From: Helianthus annuus
Lineage: Eukaryota; Streptophyta; Magnoliopsida; Asterales; Asteraceae
Direction of reading: 5' to 3'
DNA: 64,000 nucleotides
Assembly: GCF_002127325.2 (NCBI RefSeq)
Contig: NC_035435.2
Location: 132,534,904-132,598,903 of the forward strand
Part shown: piece after piece, positions 33,886 through 45,599 of the stretch
Layout: every line of letters begins with the position of its first letter
Position numbering within the stretch: position 1 is the first letter of the stretch
Made by a program: the position numbers and the translations under genes
Notes under the pieces: generated by a model
Databases searched by the model: none
The model's input: only the letters and a program-made list of their open reading frames with translations
What the model was told of the DNA's origin: nothing

Positions 33886-33993
33886 AACATAGGTTATTTT
33901 TAAGTGTATTTTGTAACATTTAAATAGTTTCACCAATTTATCGGTTAGCACACCTAATATCCACAAAGTAGGATTTAATAATAGATGCCATGT

Positions 33994-34224
33994 ACCCATG
34001 GCATTATAGCCTAGTGGTATCTTGGTGGTGGGGTAAGGTTTATGACCATTAGGTCATGAGTTCGATTCCCACAAAGGGGGTTTTCCCAGATTTATTGGGT
34101 TTCCTCCTGAATTGGTGTATAGGCATTATTGTCTAGAGGAGATGGATATGATCGGGTGGTTCTGCTGGTGACACGATGATACTCCAGTGGTCCGTCAGTG
34201 ATCCAAATTTGCCGTTCAAAAAAA
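33994..34224 (+). mobile_element. tRNA-derived SINE, full length, 17-bp target duplication
   Basis: Flanked by AATAATAGATGCCATGT at 33977-33993 and 34225-34241. A-box-like TAGCCTAGTGGTA (about 34009) and B-box-like GAGTTCGATTCCC (about 34058) mark the pol III promoter. The 3' end is an A-run. Other copies: 28139-28287 (truncated) and 60511-60739. Confidence 0.92.
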
Positions 34225-34241
34225 AATAATAGATGCCATGT

Positions 34242-35204
34242 GGGTGATATACGGTGTTCTAGAGTTGACTTCACTATGGATGATGTGAAGTTATATTATT
34301 TGTTGTAAAATATACTATATACTTGTTATAGTTTAAAATATGTTATATCCTTTGTTTTAAAATGCCTTCTATCTATTTAGGTAATATATGTTACTTTAAA
34401 CTTATCTTTGTTTTGTTTTGAGCCAATATGTTAGACCTCTTGATATATCAACTCACTTACTTACTGGCTTACGTGTTAGAAAACACCAAAGTACGATTTA
34501 CTTCGTATGAAATATCAAAATAAGTCATGTTAAAACAAAAGTTTGTATCTTAAAAAAACTCCTTGACCACTCTCTACGTAAATAATGATTGACTTTGACT
34601 TTCCTCTTTAATATGAAATGTCGGTGTGAAAGGCATCTCCATAACATTCTTCCAATGCAATTTCGATTATTGCATAGTTACCTTTATGAAGATAATGGAA
34701 GACTTTCTTTCGGTGTAACACGCCACTAATTTGATTCTCTTGTGGTCATTAGAAAAAAAAAAGTATTTACTTTAATTAACAAAAAGAAAGAATACTGCCA
34801 CTTAAAGCATTAACTCATTCGATAAACCAGGGTTCACGGTATTGAAATTGAATTGAAATAAATAATGGGTATGTTTAAAAGTAGCTGGTGGCTAAAAGCT
34901 GGTGTCTAGTGGCTGGAAGCTGGTAGCTGATAGCCTAATAGCTGGTGGTTGTAGCTTTTTAGATATATTTAGGTGTTTGCAGAGTAGTTGTAGCTTTTAA
35001 TAAAATGTATAAAATGACCAAAATTGACATAACTAAAAAGTTTATTGTCTTTAGAGGTTAAAATAGTCATTTTTTTTTCTAAAAGCTTGTAGCTTCTTCT
35101 AAACGCTAGGGTATGTAATTTGTTTATGTTACACAATCATTTATTACATTTTTATTAGAAACAATGTCAAGTAAATTTTTTTCTAAATAACAATGCAACT
35201 ATTA
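34242..35204. other. Non-coding; probable MITE 34867-35111
   Basis: 34867-35111 begins GGGTATGTTTAAAAGTAGC and ends GCTTCTTCTAAACGCTAGG, a worn inverted pair. It has repeated AGCTGGTGGCT units (34880-34960). The rest shows nothing. Confidence 0.4.
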
Positions 35205-35420
35205 GAGTGTATGAATATAGATAGGTTGTATCTATAGAGGTGGTTAGTTACTTAAGTTAGTTATAGAGGTTAGTTATTGTCTAACCTCTATATATAGAGA
35301 GTTGTGTTCATTGTAAGAGAATAATGCGAAAGAATCGTTCATAAAACTATCATTAATTCAGTTACGAAAATTCCATTTCACAAACTTATTGAAAAGATTT
35401 CTCAATAGCAGACGTTGCAA
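35205..35420 (+). repeat. Copia-like LTR fragment
   Basis: A TATATATAGAGAGTTG promoter-like box and a CATTGTAAGAGAATAATGCG leader-like segment resemble the promoter region of plant copia LTRs. The TG/CA borders were not found, so this is a tentative solo-LTR remnant. Confidence 0.35.
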
Positions 35421-35715
35421 CTTACAACTAGTAAAACTAATGATAATTTCAATAATCGATAGAACAACATATACGAGAGATCTTTTGTTGTTTCCATCAT
35501 CACTTTCAACTCGAATGTATCATACATATATGTCACATATATGACATCAATTTTTTTCTTCTGTCATGGGTCAATAGTCGTCGTCAACGGGTGTATCTGT
35601 TCAATTTTCGAATCCGTTCCGTTCGGATATTGATCGGTTAACACTATAGACAACTCAATGGTGTTAGCCGATGGTATTGTGATGATGCAAGGGTCTGGTA
35701 GTAGATAGTGAAGAA

Positions 35716-35908
35716 TAGTGGCGAAGCTTGACAATGAAGACGGGGGGTCGAAAACGTATATACCCAAAAATTTCTATAGAACCGGGGGGTCGAAAACGTA
35801 TATACCCAAAAACATTTATACGAAAACTACATATATACACTACTGAGCGAAAAGTTCGGGAGGGGGGGGGGGTCGGACGCCCCCGGCCCCTCATAAGCTG
35901 CGCCCTTG
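35716..35908. mobile_element. hAT MITE, GGCGAAGCTT family
   Basis: Inverse orientation relative to 38992-39189. Starts TAGTGGCGAAGCTTGA and ends AAGCTGCGCCCTTG, with GTCGAAAACGTATATACCC present twice. Flanking GTGAAGAA and GTGAAGGG may be an imperfect 8-bp duplication. A G-run lies near the right end. Confidence 0.75.
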
Positions 35909-36479
35909 GGTGAAGGGAAGTGGTGTGCAACGGTGCGATAATGGTAGCATGCATGGTATGGTGATATCATGTGCATCGTGTTCATAGTTTTGGGAATTGT
36001 AATGTTTTAACTATTATATAGTGTGTTCATAGTTTTGGGAATTCTAATGTTTTTTAACTATTATATAGTAAAGGGGATTCACAATAAGACGGAAAGTGGT
36101 TTAGTTGAGTTACAATAGAAATTAAGAGGTGTAAAGTGAACACTTATATAAAACAACGATAATCTAGCGAAGCTATTGGTAAGGTCTGAGTATAGTGAGA
36201 TGTAGGCACACCTTACCTCTACCTATGGGGATAGAGAGGCTGCTTCCAGTGAGACCACTGGCTTCAAAAACACCCAAGAAATAAATAAATAAATAGAACA
36301 TGAGGTATGTGTGTGTGTATAAAGCTACCAGTATAATATGAGTGGTGAAAGAGTACATGGTAAACAAGACAAATACAACATTACAAACAATCTATACACA
36401 TAGATACAAGATGAGAAACGCATGTAAATTCCATATAACATGTAAGCATATATACGACCATACATCACACCTAAATCTT
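35909..36479. other. Non-coding stretch
   Basis: GTGTTCATAGTTTTGGGAATT followed by TAATGTTTT is duplicated at about 35978 and 36021. No gene seen. Confidence 0.35.
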
Positions 36480-37965
36480 AATTGCACCCTCCTCTAGAAA
36501 TCTTTAACCTTAATCGTACGTCTCCATGAACTCCTATCATGGACCATTTTCTCAGAGAGGTGCAATCCTTATAAATTCTGTCTAATCTGTTCATCCCAAG
36601 TAATTATGAGTATGCCTCTACTCCTCCTTCCCTCCACCTCGAGAGTTTTAACCACTATAACTGGTTCTATCATCTGCCTCCTCTTCACATGCTTAAATCA
36701 TCTTAATCTTCCATCCTTTATCTTATCAGACATACTAGCTACTCTTAAACTCTCCCTAAAACCTCATTTGTTATCTGGTCTAACATTGTGTGCTCACACA
36801 TCCACCTTAGCATTCTCATATCTGCTACCTCCATTTTGCATGCTTATACTTTCTTAATGGCCCAACAGTTGGTCCCGTATAACATAACAGGTCTAATTGC
36901 AACCCTATAAAATTTCCCTTTCAATTCAATTGGAAACCTCCTATCGCACAAAACCCTAGTGGCAGCTCTCCACCTATACCATCCAACCTGGATGCGGTGG
37001 GCAACGTCATTATTTATCTCCCTATCCCTCTGAACTAATGATCCTAATTACTTGAACTTAGCCACCTGCGGAACCATTTGACCATCAATGGTGATATGAA
37101 TGTCCTCATCGTTGCCTACGCCACTGAAGTCACAATACATGGACTCAGTCTTAGATCGGCTAATCCTTAAACCTCTGCCCTCTAAAGCTGCTCGCCACTC
37201 TTCTAACCTCACATTCAGACTTTGTTTACTATCTACAACTAACACAATATCACACGTAAAAAGCAAGCACCACGGAACAACCTCCTGAATTAACTTCGTC
37301 AACTTGTCTAGGATAATCGCAAACAGAAAAGAGCTCAAGGCAGACCCTTGGTGAAGTCCCACCTCCACAGAAAAAAAAAATCAGTATCTCCTCCTAGCTC
37401 TCGGACATTAGTCTCAGTCCTACCATACATATCACTGATTAAGTCTATATACTTCCCAGAAACCCCTCTACTCTCCAAACTATCCTAAATCAGTCTACGT
37501 GGCACACTGTCATAGGCCTTTTCAAGATCAATGAACACCATGTGTAGATCCCACTTCTTCTCTCTATACCTCTCCATCAATCTCCTTAGAATAAGTATTG
37601 CTTCTGTAGTTTATCGCCCTAATTGGTTTACCATAACCTGAGTTTCTCTTCTAATTCTAGTCGCAATTACTCTCTCGCACAATTTCATAGTGTGTCATAG
37701 AAACTTAATCCCAATGTAATTCCCACAACATTCGGCATCACCTTTGTTCTTATATAAAGGTACTACTACATTATTCCTTCATTGATATGACATTCTCTCA
37801 GATTTGAAAATCAAATTGAATAGTAGTTAACTAATGAACTCCTTCTCCCGAGCACTTCCATACCTCAATCAGTATCTTATTTGGTCCAACTGCCTTAGCC
37901 CTTCCCATCTTTCTAAGGGTTGTTCTCACATCATCCCGTGTGATACGTCGACAGTAGCATTTATT
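36480..37965 (-). pseudogene. RTE/L1-like LINE reverse-transcriptase remnant
   Basis: Minus-strand frames give, from high to low coordinate: TRDDVRTTLRKMGRAKAVGPN; a RVIATRIRRETQVM segment; [37 protein letters not shown]; the catalytic-loop region PWCLLFTCDIVLV, where the usual A-D-D aspartates are damaged; and the downstream EEWRAALEGRGLRISRSKTE. Further tail similarity (HRIQVGWYRWR, RPVMLYG) extends to about 36500. Frameshifts and stops occur throughout. It is a dead non-LTR retrotransposon. Confidence 0.85.
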
Positions 37966-38279
37966 CCGTCGTCGCCTTTGAACACTTATAAAAAGGATTT
38001 GAATGCTAAGTCAATCTACCGAACTAAGTTAAAGGGTTAGAGTTTATGTATACTTAGAAAACATTAATCATACATTATAAATGTATGTGAAAGGTCATCA
38101 TTTTTGCCATAGTCAATTTTCACATAACCTGTGGCTTAGAACACTAGGTCATAGGTCGTGATTATCAAAAGTCAGAAAGACTTTTTTGACTGTTTGTTGA
38201 AGGGAGCAAATAGGACATTAAGCAACAAGTTGAAAGGGTTCGATTTATTAGCACATCCTATAGTTTTCTAACACACACA

Positions 38280-38310
<31 letters not shown>

Positions 38311-38983
38311 AAAAATATCACCATAAAGTCATCAGGGGTAATTAGTGAAACGATATAGAATGGTAAAATGTACATTTAAAAGGGACAACCATCTGCATAG
38401 TTTTTTATATTTATAGACCATTTTTGCAACATTTTGTAGATGATACTTATTATTTTCGCATTTTTATTCTAAATCATAAAAATATAATATCTTTCTTTTT
38501 TGTATTTAAAGTTCAAACACAGATTTGGAATGTGAGACCCATATATACAAGTTGTCCTACTCATTAATCCTTAATTCTATATACACAAGTGTATGTGTAT
38601 AGTGTTATGAGTGAAAAATAATGCATCTTTTGTACTATTTTGTTTAGATTTTTGAAACTGCTAGTCATTGATGGATTTGCTATGTTCTACAATTTTTTAA
38701 CGACAAACCAACATATTCATAAATACCTTTATGCCTACACTTTTCAGAATTAGAACGTTTCATCTTTTTAATAAAGAGAAGACACCTTACCACCACACCA
38801 TGTTCTTTGGGAACTGCTATGTTCTACATGATTCATTTTTCTTTTTGTAACGTATACCTAAATTAAGAACGGTTAACTAACAAACCGAAAGAGAATATTT
38901 TCACAACTAAACCACTTATCAAACCGGTTGGTTTTTTTGGATATGTTAGTGTTTGCAATATGTTCCACGGGATCTAATCGAAG
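37966..38983. other. Non-coding stretch with poly-A
   Basis: A run of about 29 A occurs at 38278-38306. No gene or element border recognised. Confidence 0.35.
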
Positions 38984-38991
38984 GTTGTGGT

Positions 38992-39189
38992 CATGGGCGA
39001 AGCTTTTAAGGGGCGGGAGGGGGCGGCCGACCCCCCCTCCCCCCAAAACTTTTCGCTTAGTAGTGGAGAGTATGTAGTTTTCCTATAGAAATTTTTGGGT
39101 ATATACGTTTTCGACCCCCCGGTTTTATAGAAATTTTTAGGCCTGGTGACTTCCGTCCCCCCGATCTGAAATCTCAAGCTTCGCCACTG
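38992..39189. mobile_element. hAT MITE, GGCGAAGCTT family, intact reference copy
   Basis: 198 bp with ends CATGGGCGAAGCTTTTAAGG and the complement of TCAAGCTTCGCCACTG, flanked by GTTGTGGT (38984-38991 and 39190-39197). This exact 8-bp duplication defines the family borders used for the other copies. Confidence 0.92.
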
Positions 39190-39324
39190 GTTGTGGTGGG
39201 TTTCTTGGCAAAGCAAATCCAGAAGAGTATCTTTATTTACTTCAACGATTAGAATATGGATTTCAAGAGCAGGACATATCGTTGCACGTCCGCCCATTTA
39301 TATACTATTATTTTGGAACATTTG

Positions 39325-39720
39325 TATACATCTTTGGTTGTAATTTGTATATAAGTAGCTGTACCTTAATCAAATAGTAGTTTCATTACCTTACCATGTA
39401 TGTATGTTTGGTTGTAATTTATGCTTAAGTAGTTGTACCTTAATCAAATAAATATCCTATTATTTTGGAACATTTGTATGCATCTTTGGTTGTAATTTGT
39501 GCTTAAGTAGTTGTACCTTAATCAAATAATAGTTTCATTACCTTACCATATATGCATGTTTGGTTGTAATTTATGTTTAAGTAGTTGTACCTTAATCAAA
39601 TAATAGTTTCAATACCTTACCCAATTCAATCAGTTTTGTATGCATGTATGGTTGTAAATTGTGCTTATGTGGTTGTAACCTAATAAAAAAAGGTTTCATT
39701 ATCTTACCATATTCAGTCGG
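39325..39720. repeat. Minisatellite, about 76-bp unit, five copies
   Basis: Each unit contains TTTGGTTGTAATTTATGCTT, AAGTAGTTGTACCTTAATC and AATAATAGTTTCATTACCTT. The copies have diverged. It lies just inside a Helitron 3' end at 40075, where such minisatellites are often seen. Confidence 0.75.
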
Positions 39721-40039
39721 TTTGATCCATTCACAGTTATGTTGTTTTATTTGTAAATTATCATTATTATTTATAATACTCTAATTAATTTAGCCAAAAT
39801 CTTGTATAAATATAATTTGCAACATATTGATGCAATGGTTGTTGTAATGATATATTTTATATATAGATTACGATGAACCTGTCAAACGGGAAAAAATAGA
39901 CGTGGGTTAATCGTAACGTACAAGTCCTGGATCAACTTTGTTATTTTATTCTATGTTTTACGTTTTGGTTTAATTTTTTCGCATTAAGACGCGACAACTT
40001 CAGTGTCGGTGGTCGCTGGCGGTAGTGTGACATTAGTGC

Positions 40040-40075
40040 TTGCCCCCGCCGCAACGCGGGGGTGCTTAATACTAG
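40040..40075 (+). mobile_element. Helitron 3' terminus
   Basis: The strong hairpin CCCCCGCCGCAACGCGGGGG is followed by TGCTTAATACTAG and then host T at 40076. It has the hairpin-plus-CTAG pattern of a Helitron 3' end. The 5' TC end was not located; the element probably contains the minisatellite at 39325-39720. Confidence 0.85.
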
Positions 40076-40077
40076 TT

Positions 40078-40440
40078 AAAATAATATTGTGTAATAACTA
40101 ATATATTACAAGTGTGTGTTACATTTCTAATTCTAAAAGAATGCATTGCTCGTGTAGGGAGTCGAACTATAGCCCAACAAGCTTTTAGAAGACCAAAAGC
40201 TCGTTCCACATTCTTTCTTGCTGCTTCTTGCGCTGCCTTGATTTTTTTTTTTTTTTTGTTTATCGTCATATGGACAACCATAATGCTTATATTGGAACTA
40301 CGTTTACCTCAAGTGAACAATATGGTGCTAATCCATATACAACCTCATTGAATAATGGCAATTGATTGAGGATGTTGATGTCAACGTTGGAATTGACAAC
40401 ACCCGTAATACATTCACAAAAGTGTTGTAGAATTAAATTT
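40078..40440 (-). pseudogene. PIF/Harbinger DDE transposase fragment
   Basis: Minus-strand frames give NVDINILNQLPLFNEVVYGL, corresponding to the DVNVL...SPLF region. After a deletion comes AAQEAARKNVERAFGLLKA, then VRLPTRAMHSFRIRNV. These are signature parts of the DDE_4-type Harbinger transposase, including the third catalytic region (E in VERAFG). Stops and deletions make it non-functional. Confidence 0.8.
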
Positions 40441-41744
40441 CCAAAACGCCGTGGTTCACGTGAACCCGTGTCATTAAATGTAGATCCGCCCCTGCTTGTA
40501 TGCTAGGTAAAGTATTGCAGGTTATGCACTTGTTTTGTAATTACATAAAACGCTTTTTCCGCATAGCATGATTAGCCTCTAAGGTTACTTGAAAATATGG
40601 AAAGCTTCTGTACATATCATCAGCAATTTTGAACACCCTCATCACCAAATATTGGATTCATGGTTGGGTGGACCACGACCATAACACCGCCCCCTCTTCT
40701 CGTTGTTTGGGCTTTTTGGCCGGTCCTCGTGGTTTAGGCTGCAAGATGAAGATTGTGCAAATCAAATGAGCTTGATGACGTGGACGCCACATGACGTAAA
40801 ATGACAATTCACATGTCTCACCACTACTCATGGTCTTAGAAGATCGACATGCTCCATTTATATTGTTTAATTTGAATCTTTTCTTTTCTTTCCCTTTTTA
40901 AGTTATTAGTTTTGTTTTGTTTTGACTTGCTCTTATATAAAAGATAAATTTATTTTGTTGATTTTAGCTAAAAATTCTTGCATGCGAGTTGGTTGAGGCT
41001 TAAATAGTGTGAATTAGAGGTTATAATGAGTTCGTTAGATGTGGAGATAATTCTTGATATAGAAGATTTAATCAAATTATGGAAGCTTCCATTTTAGGTG
41101 TTTGGTTTGACTTTTATAGTATGATTTAACCTAAAGCTTGAAATTAATTTTGTGAAGTAGTTTACGGTCATAATCAAGACAGGTTTATAACTGTATCAAG
41201 TCTCGAAAACAATGGAATCATGGATGTATTTCTATTATTTTTTTTGGCATTACTTTTGCTGAATGTTTTTAAAACCAGTTTCTATAGCGTATCGGGTTGG
41301 ACTCAAAAACCAGTTCAACTAACCATATAATAATTCTATAAAAATACAACTTCAACTCAAAAAATAATCCAAATTTATATAATTCCATAATCAAATATCA
41401 ATTTCTCAACAAAGTTTTTTTAAATAGAAGTCTACAATATGTTTATGTAATTGGAGTGTTAAATACATCAAGTTCACGATCGCTTAAAGACGAAATTCAC
41501 CATCATCGTTATCCTCATCAATAAGAACATAGCTATTTTCGTTTACTACAATATAAAATAAGACGTTTTAATTATCAAGTATCATAACATACTAAAATGA
41601 TATAAGATAAAACGTAAACCAATTTGCATTTAAACCAACTTAATTACAAATATCTTAAAAGTTAAAGGGTTTAAAGTGTAAGCAGAGGGGTAAAAGTATA
41701 AAAAAGACAAAAAAAAAACATATTGTTCATCCAATTTGCGATTG

Positions 41745-41746
<2 letters not shown>
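40441..41746. other. Non-coding stretch
   Basis: 40640-40830 is moderately GC-rich with TGGTTGGGTGGACCACG and TGACGTGGACGCCACATGACG, possibly another Tourist-type element; borders not found. The rest is AT-rich without features. Confidence 0.3.
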
Positions 41747-41785
<39 letters not shown>

Positions 41786-41789
<4 letters not shown>

Positions 41790-42190
41790 TGCGCTAAAAT
41801 AAGAACCACCTCCAGTTGTAAGAACCGTGAGAACTACTTGATCCGGGACGAGTTGGACCAAAATTTTTTTTCATAAACGTAGATGCGTGTATTATAAACA
41901 CATTTGTAAAAAAATTCAAAAAAAAAATGTCGTGTGTGTAGTTTTGAGCACCACAAGTTTGTGTTTACGGGTACCGTAAATTTTCCGGTAAGATTTACGG
42001 TACCCGTAAACACAAACTTGTGGTGCTCAAAACTACACACACGACATTTTTTTTTTAATTTTTTTTTACAAATGTGTTTATAATATACGCATCTACGTTT
42101 ATGAAAAAAAAAATTTGGTCCACCTCGCCCCGTACGGTGTAGTTCTCACGGTTCTTACAACTCGAAGTGGTTCTCATTTTAGCGGTCCCC
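41786..42190. mobile_element. Hairpin MITE 1 of the (TA)n array
   Basis: Nearly perfect palindrome of 405 bp between (TA)n tracts 41747-41785 and 42191-42202. The arms include CTAAAATAAGAACCACCTCC, GTAAGAACCGTGAGAACTAC and GTTTGTGTTTACGGGTACCG with their complements on the right. The centre is the short loop around AATTTTCCGGTAAG. Confidence 0.9.
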
Positions 42191-42458
42191 TATATATATA
42201 TAAGAAAGAAATTTACGCCTATACGTAAACAAATTTGCATTTATACCAAAATTATAAAGTTTTTAAAAGTTAACGGGTTTTAAGTGTCAACGCTGAAAGT
42301 TGACGGGTAAAAGTGTAAAAAAAAAAAGACTTACTTTTCCTCCGACTTCCTATTGTAATATATATAAAGTTTTTAAAAGTTATAAGGTTTTAAGTGTCAA
42401 CGCTGAAAGTTGAGGGGGAAACATAAAAAAATTAAAAAATAAACAAAAAAAGACTTAA

Positions 42459-42761
42459 GGTCTGTTTTGTATAGGGTACCGGAATGTATGAGGGAATGGA
42501 ATTGACGAAGTAATGGAATGAACAACGGAATGAAATGGATCATTCCATTTCATTGTAATGTTTGGTTACGCATATCTGAATAGAACAAATCATTACTTTG
42601 TACAATTTGATAGATAAAAAACGCAATAATGAAACAAAATTGTATTAAAAATGAGAAAAATATAATTGACTCAATAATAATAATAATAATAATATATTAA
42701 TGGTAAAAAATTATAGTTAAAATTTTGATATACATTAATATTAGTATTAATATAAATAGAA

Positions 42762-42824
<63 letters not shown>

Positions 42825-43032
42825 TAATATATTTCTCTCTATTGCTTGAAGGAATGGAAAAATAAAATACCCGCTTACTAACGAATGGATATTGTTATAT
42901 ATGGAAGTAGTTACAATCCTTTGGAGTGCTCGATTTCATTACCACATGATAACCAAACATGTTTATTTTCATTTTATCATCATAATGATCCATTTCATTC
43001 CTCCTTCTATACCTTCATACCAAAACGCTACC
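42459..43032. mobile_element. Tourist-like MITE with AAT microsatellite
   Basis: Left GGTCTGTTTTGTATAGGG and right ATACCAAAACGCTACC mirror each other loosely. The flanks TAA (42456-42458) and TTA (43033-43035) suggest a 3-bp duplication. GGAATGGAAT-type text and (AAT)n at 42757-42825 lie inside. It sits between MITEs 1 and 2 of the array but has different ends. Confidence 0.6.
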
Positions 43033-43087
43033 TTACTGTTCATACTGTTCATCCAACTTATATATATATATATATATATATATATAA

Positions 43088-44012
43088 GAAGTCCACCATA
43101 TTTAATAAACTTGAGAAGCAATCTGGACCACAGATTTTCCCTAAGCAAAAAATGCAAAAAAAAAAAAAAAAAAAAAAAGAGGTGAAAATATGCAATTTTT
43201 TTTGGAAAAATCGCAGCTTTTTCTTTAAGAATTTAAATTTTTATTTAATTTTTTTTTGGATTTATACACATGTATATATTGTTAATCTTTTAACTATACA
43301 TATATGTATATTGTCAATTATACATATATGTATATACATGTTTAAAATTGAAAAAATATGTGTTATAAACCCTAAACCTTAAACCATAAACACTAAAGCT
43401 AAACCTTAATGCTAAACCCTAAACCCTAAAAGTAAACCCTAATTCTAAACCCTAAAGCTAAACCCTACTGCTAAACCCTAAAGCTAAACCCTAATTCTAA
43501 ACCCTAATGCTAAACCCTAAAGCTAAAACTAAACCCTAAAGCTAAACCCTAATGCAAACCCTAAAGCTAAACCTAAAAGTTAAAGCTAAACCCTAATGCT
43601 AAACCCAAAAGCTAAACCCCAAATACTATTGCTAAACCCTAATGCTAAACCCTAAAGCTAAACCCTAAACCATAAAGCTAAACCCTAAACCCTAATGCTA
43701 AACCCTAAGTACTAATGCTAAACCCTAAATAACACATATTTTTCAATTTTAAGCATGTATATACATATATGTATAATTGACAATATACATATATGTATAG
43801 TTAAAAAATTAACAATATACACATGTGTATAAATCCCAAAAAAAATAAATAAAAAATAAAATCCTTAAAGAAAAAGCTGCGATTTTTCCCAAAAAAAAAA
43901 AATTGCATTTTGTTCACATTTTTTTTGCATTTTTTTGCTTAAGGAAAATGTGTGGTCCAGAATGCTTCTCAAGTTTCTCAATTAGCCTACTATTTCTCAC
44001 ATGATCCTTATC
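43088..44012. mobile_element. Hairpin MITE 2 with telomere-like loop
   Basis: Lies between (TA)n tracts ending at 43087 and starting at about 44013. The arms include AAACTTGAGAAGCAATCTGG, GGACCACAGATTTTCC and ACATATATGTATATTGTCAA with complements at 43750-43975. The loop (about 43365-43735) is degenerate TAAACCCTAAAGCTAAACCC repeats resembling the plant telomere repeat CCCTAAA. No coding content. Confidence 0.8.
43365..43735. repeat. Interstitial telomere-like CTAAACCCTAA array
   Basis: About 370 bp built of variants such as GCTAAACCCTAA and CTAAACCCTAATG, close to the plant telomere unit CCCTAAA but in longer, irregular units. It is the loop of hairpin MITE 2, so a transposon-internal expansion explains it better than a telomere relic. 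Confidence 0.8.
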
Positions 44013-44025
44013 ATATATATATGTA

Positions 44026-44448
44026 GGGGAGGGTTATCTTGAGAACGCTAAATATTGCGAGAGCCGCGTGAACGAATGAAAAAACCAATCAAAATCAACT
44101 TTTTTAATACAAACCTCATTGTAATTAAGATACAACATTAAAAAAAGAATTTACAACATCAAATAATTCATTTCTCTTTTCAAAATCACTCTTTTTAGAT
44201 TTTTTACACATGTGTAAATATAACAGATTTACACATGTGTAAATGGCAAACTTACACATGTGTAAATTTTCTTTATTTACGAATTCACGTAAATTTAAAC
44301 GTGTAAATTAAATTTCTAACATTGTATTCGAATAATAGTGATAAGTGCAGAATTTTTTTTGAATTTGAATTGTTTTTGACCAAGTTCTTGCGGTTTTTTT
44401 ATTTGTTCTCGCGGTTCTCACAATATTTAGCGTTCTCATTTAAACTCT

Positions 44449-44450
<2 letters not shown>
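44026..44450. mobile_element. Hairpin MITE 3 of the (TA)n array
   Basis: Left end GGGGAGGGTTATCTTGAGAA with GAACGCTAAATATTGCGAG; right end complement GGAGAGTTTAAATGAGAACG with CGCTAAATATTGTGAG. The arms are about 60 bp. TTACACATGTGTAAAT occurs three times near 44205-44270. Flanked by TA-rich DNA and a 36-bp (TA)n tract at 44451-44486. Confidence 0.85.
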
Positions 44451-44486
<36 letters not shown>

Positions 44487-44489
<3 letters not shown>

Positions 44490-45010
44490 AGAAGATCATG
44501 CGAGAACCACCTCTTATTGCGAGAACCGCAAGAACCAATGTGAATACACAAAAAATGCCTAAAAATAGCTAAAAATCACATAAATTGTTTTTTAATAATT
44601 TTTATAAAAAAATTGCTACTTTTCGAAGCCAAAAAAAAAAAAATTGGCCACTAAAAGTAGCGATTTGAGCATAAAAATATTAAAAAAAATAAAAAAATTT
44701 TAGAATTTTTTTTGATTTTTTTTAGATTTTTTTAGGTTTTTTCGGGGTTTAGTTTTTATCATTTTAGCTTGAGGGGTGGGGGGTTTAGGTTTTTGGGGGG
44801 TGGGGGAGGGGGGTTTAGGTTTTTTTTTAGGTTTTAGTTTTTAGCATTTAGCTGGGGGGGTAGCTTGGGGGGGGGGGGTTAGGTTTTTTTTCGGGGGGGG
44901 GGGGGTTAGGTTTTTTTAGGTTTTTTTTAGGTTTTTTTTAGCTATTTTAGGTTGTGTTCACATTGGTTCTCGCGGTTCTCATAATAAGGGTGGTTCTCAC
45001 ATGAGCCCCT

Positions 45011-45013
<3 letters not shown>
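44487..45013. mobile_element. Hairpin MITE 4 with G-rich telomere-like loop
   Basis: Arms GGGAGAAGATCATGCGAGAA and, at the right, the complement GGGAGGGGCTCATGTGAG; both continue with GAGAACCACC and GAACCGC-AGAACCAATGTGAA. The inner stem has GCTACTTTTCGAAGCC and CTAAAAGTAGCG, like that in the MITE at 3614-4312. The right half holds GGGGGGTTTAGG / TTAGGTTTTT tracts, the complement of the C-rich tract in that element. Confidence 0.88.

Positions 45014-45097
<84 letters not shown>
45014..45097. repeat. (TA)n microsatellite, 84 bp
   Basis: Uninterrupted TA/AT repeat between MITEs 4 and 5, the longest of the tracts separating array members. Confidence 0.97.
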
Positions 45098-45100
<3 letters not shown>

Positions 45101-45320
45101 GGCGGGGCTCTAGAGTGAACACTAGTGTATTTGCGAACTGAGTGAACAAATCTTAGCCTTTGATCTACACACGTGTATGGCCAGGATCTCATCATCAAAT
45201 CGTAAAATACACTAGTGTATTTCAACATCAAATCCTGGCCATTGATCTACACACGTGTATGGCCAGGATTAGTTCACTCAGTTCGCAAGCTACACTAGTG
45301 TTCACTCTTGAACCTAATCC
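45098..45320. mobile_element. Hairpin MITE 5 of the (TA)n array
   Basis: The arms include AGAGTGAACACTAGTGTA, TTGCGAACTGAGTGAAC and CTACACACGTGTATGGCCAG with complements on the right (45235-45310). 223 bp between the 84-bp (TA)n tract and the tract at 45321-45340. Confidence 0.9.
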
Positions 45321-45340
45321 TATATATATATATATATATA

Positions 45341-45564
45341 GGTTGGTTATTGTACAATAGGGCTTAACGTACGAATTGTACGCGACTGGTTTTTCAACGT
45401 GCGAATTTGTTTTTTAACATGTGATTTGTGCTGAAAAAAACAACATGGGAAAATGCTTTATATACCAACATGCGATTTCATCATATTTACCAACATGCGA
45501 AATTGCTACAAAAAACCAACATGCGATTTCACAATCGCGTACCATAAGCCCTATTGTACGTTAC

Positions 45565-45568
<4 letters not shown>
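45341..45568. mobile_element. Hairpin MITE 6 of the (TA)n array
   Basis: GTACAATAGGGCTTAACGTA at the left mirrors TAAGCCCTATTGTACGTTAC at the right. Inside, AACATGCGATTTC and related words (AACATGCGAAATTG) recur four to five times. 228 bp between (TA)n tracts 45321-45340 and 45569-45597. Confidence 0.85.

Positions 45569-45597
<29 letters not shown>

Positions 45598-45599
<2 letters not shown>

Noticed and set aside
33994..34224. Functional tRNA gene
   Set aside because: Only A-box and B-box-like motifs remain; no cloverleaf, and the A-tail and long target duplications show a SINE.
39325..39720. Evenly spaced repeats resembling a CRISPR array
   Set aside because: The genome is a plant; the units are contiguous diverged tandem repeats without unique spacers or cas genes.
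42885..43382. 165-residue open frame in the MITE array
   Set aside because: It runs through (TA)n and poly-A sequence and element borders; its IYIYIY and KKKK runs are repeat translations.
43365..43735. Possible ancestral telomere or chromosome-fusion site
   Set aside because: The array is symmetric inside MITE arms and made of irregular 12-14 base units instead of regular CCCTAAA.
45013..45231. Open frame with an IYIYIY tail
   Set aside because: Translation of the 84-bp (TA)n tract into MITE 5.
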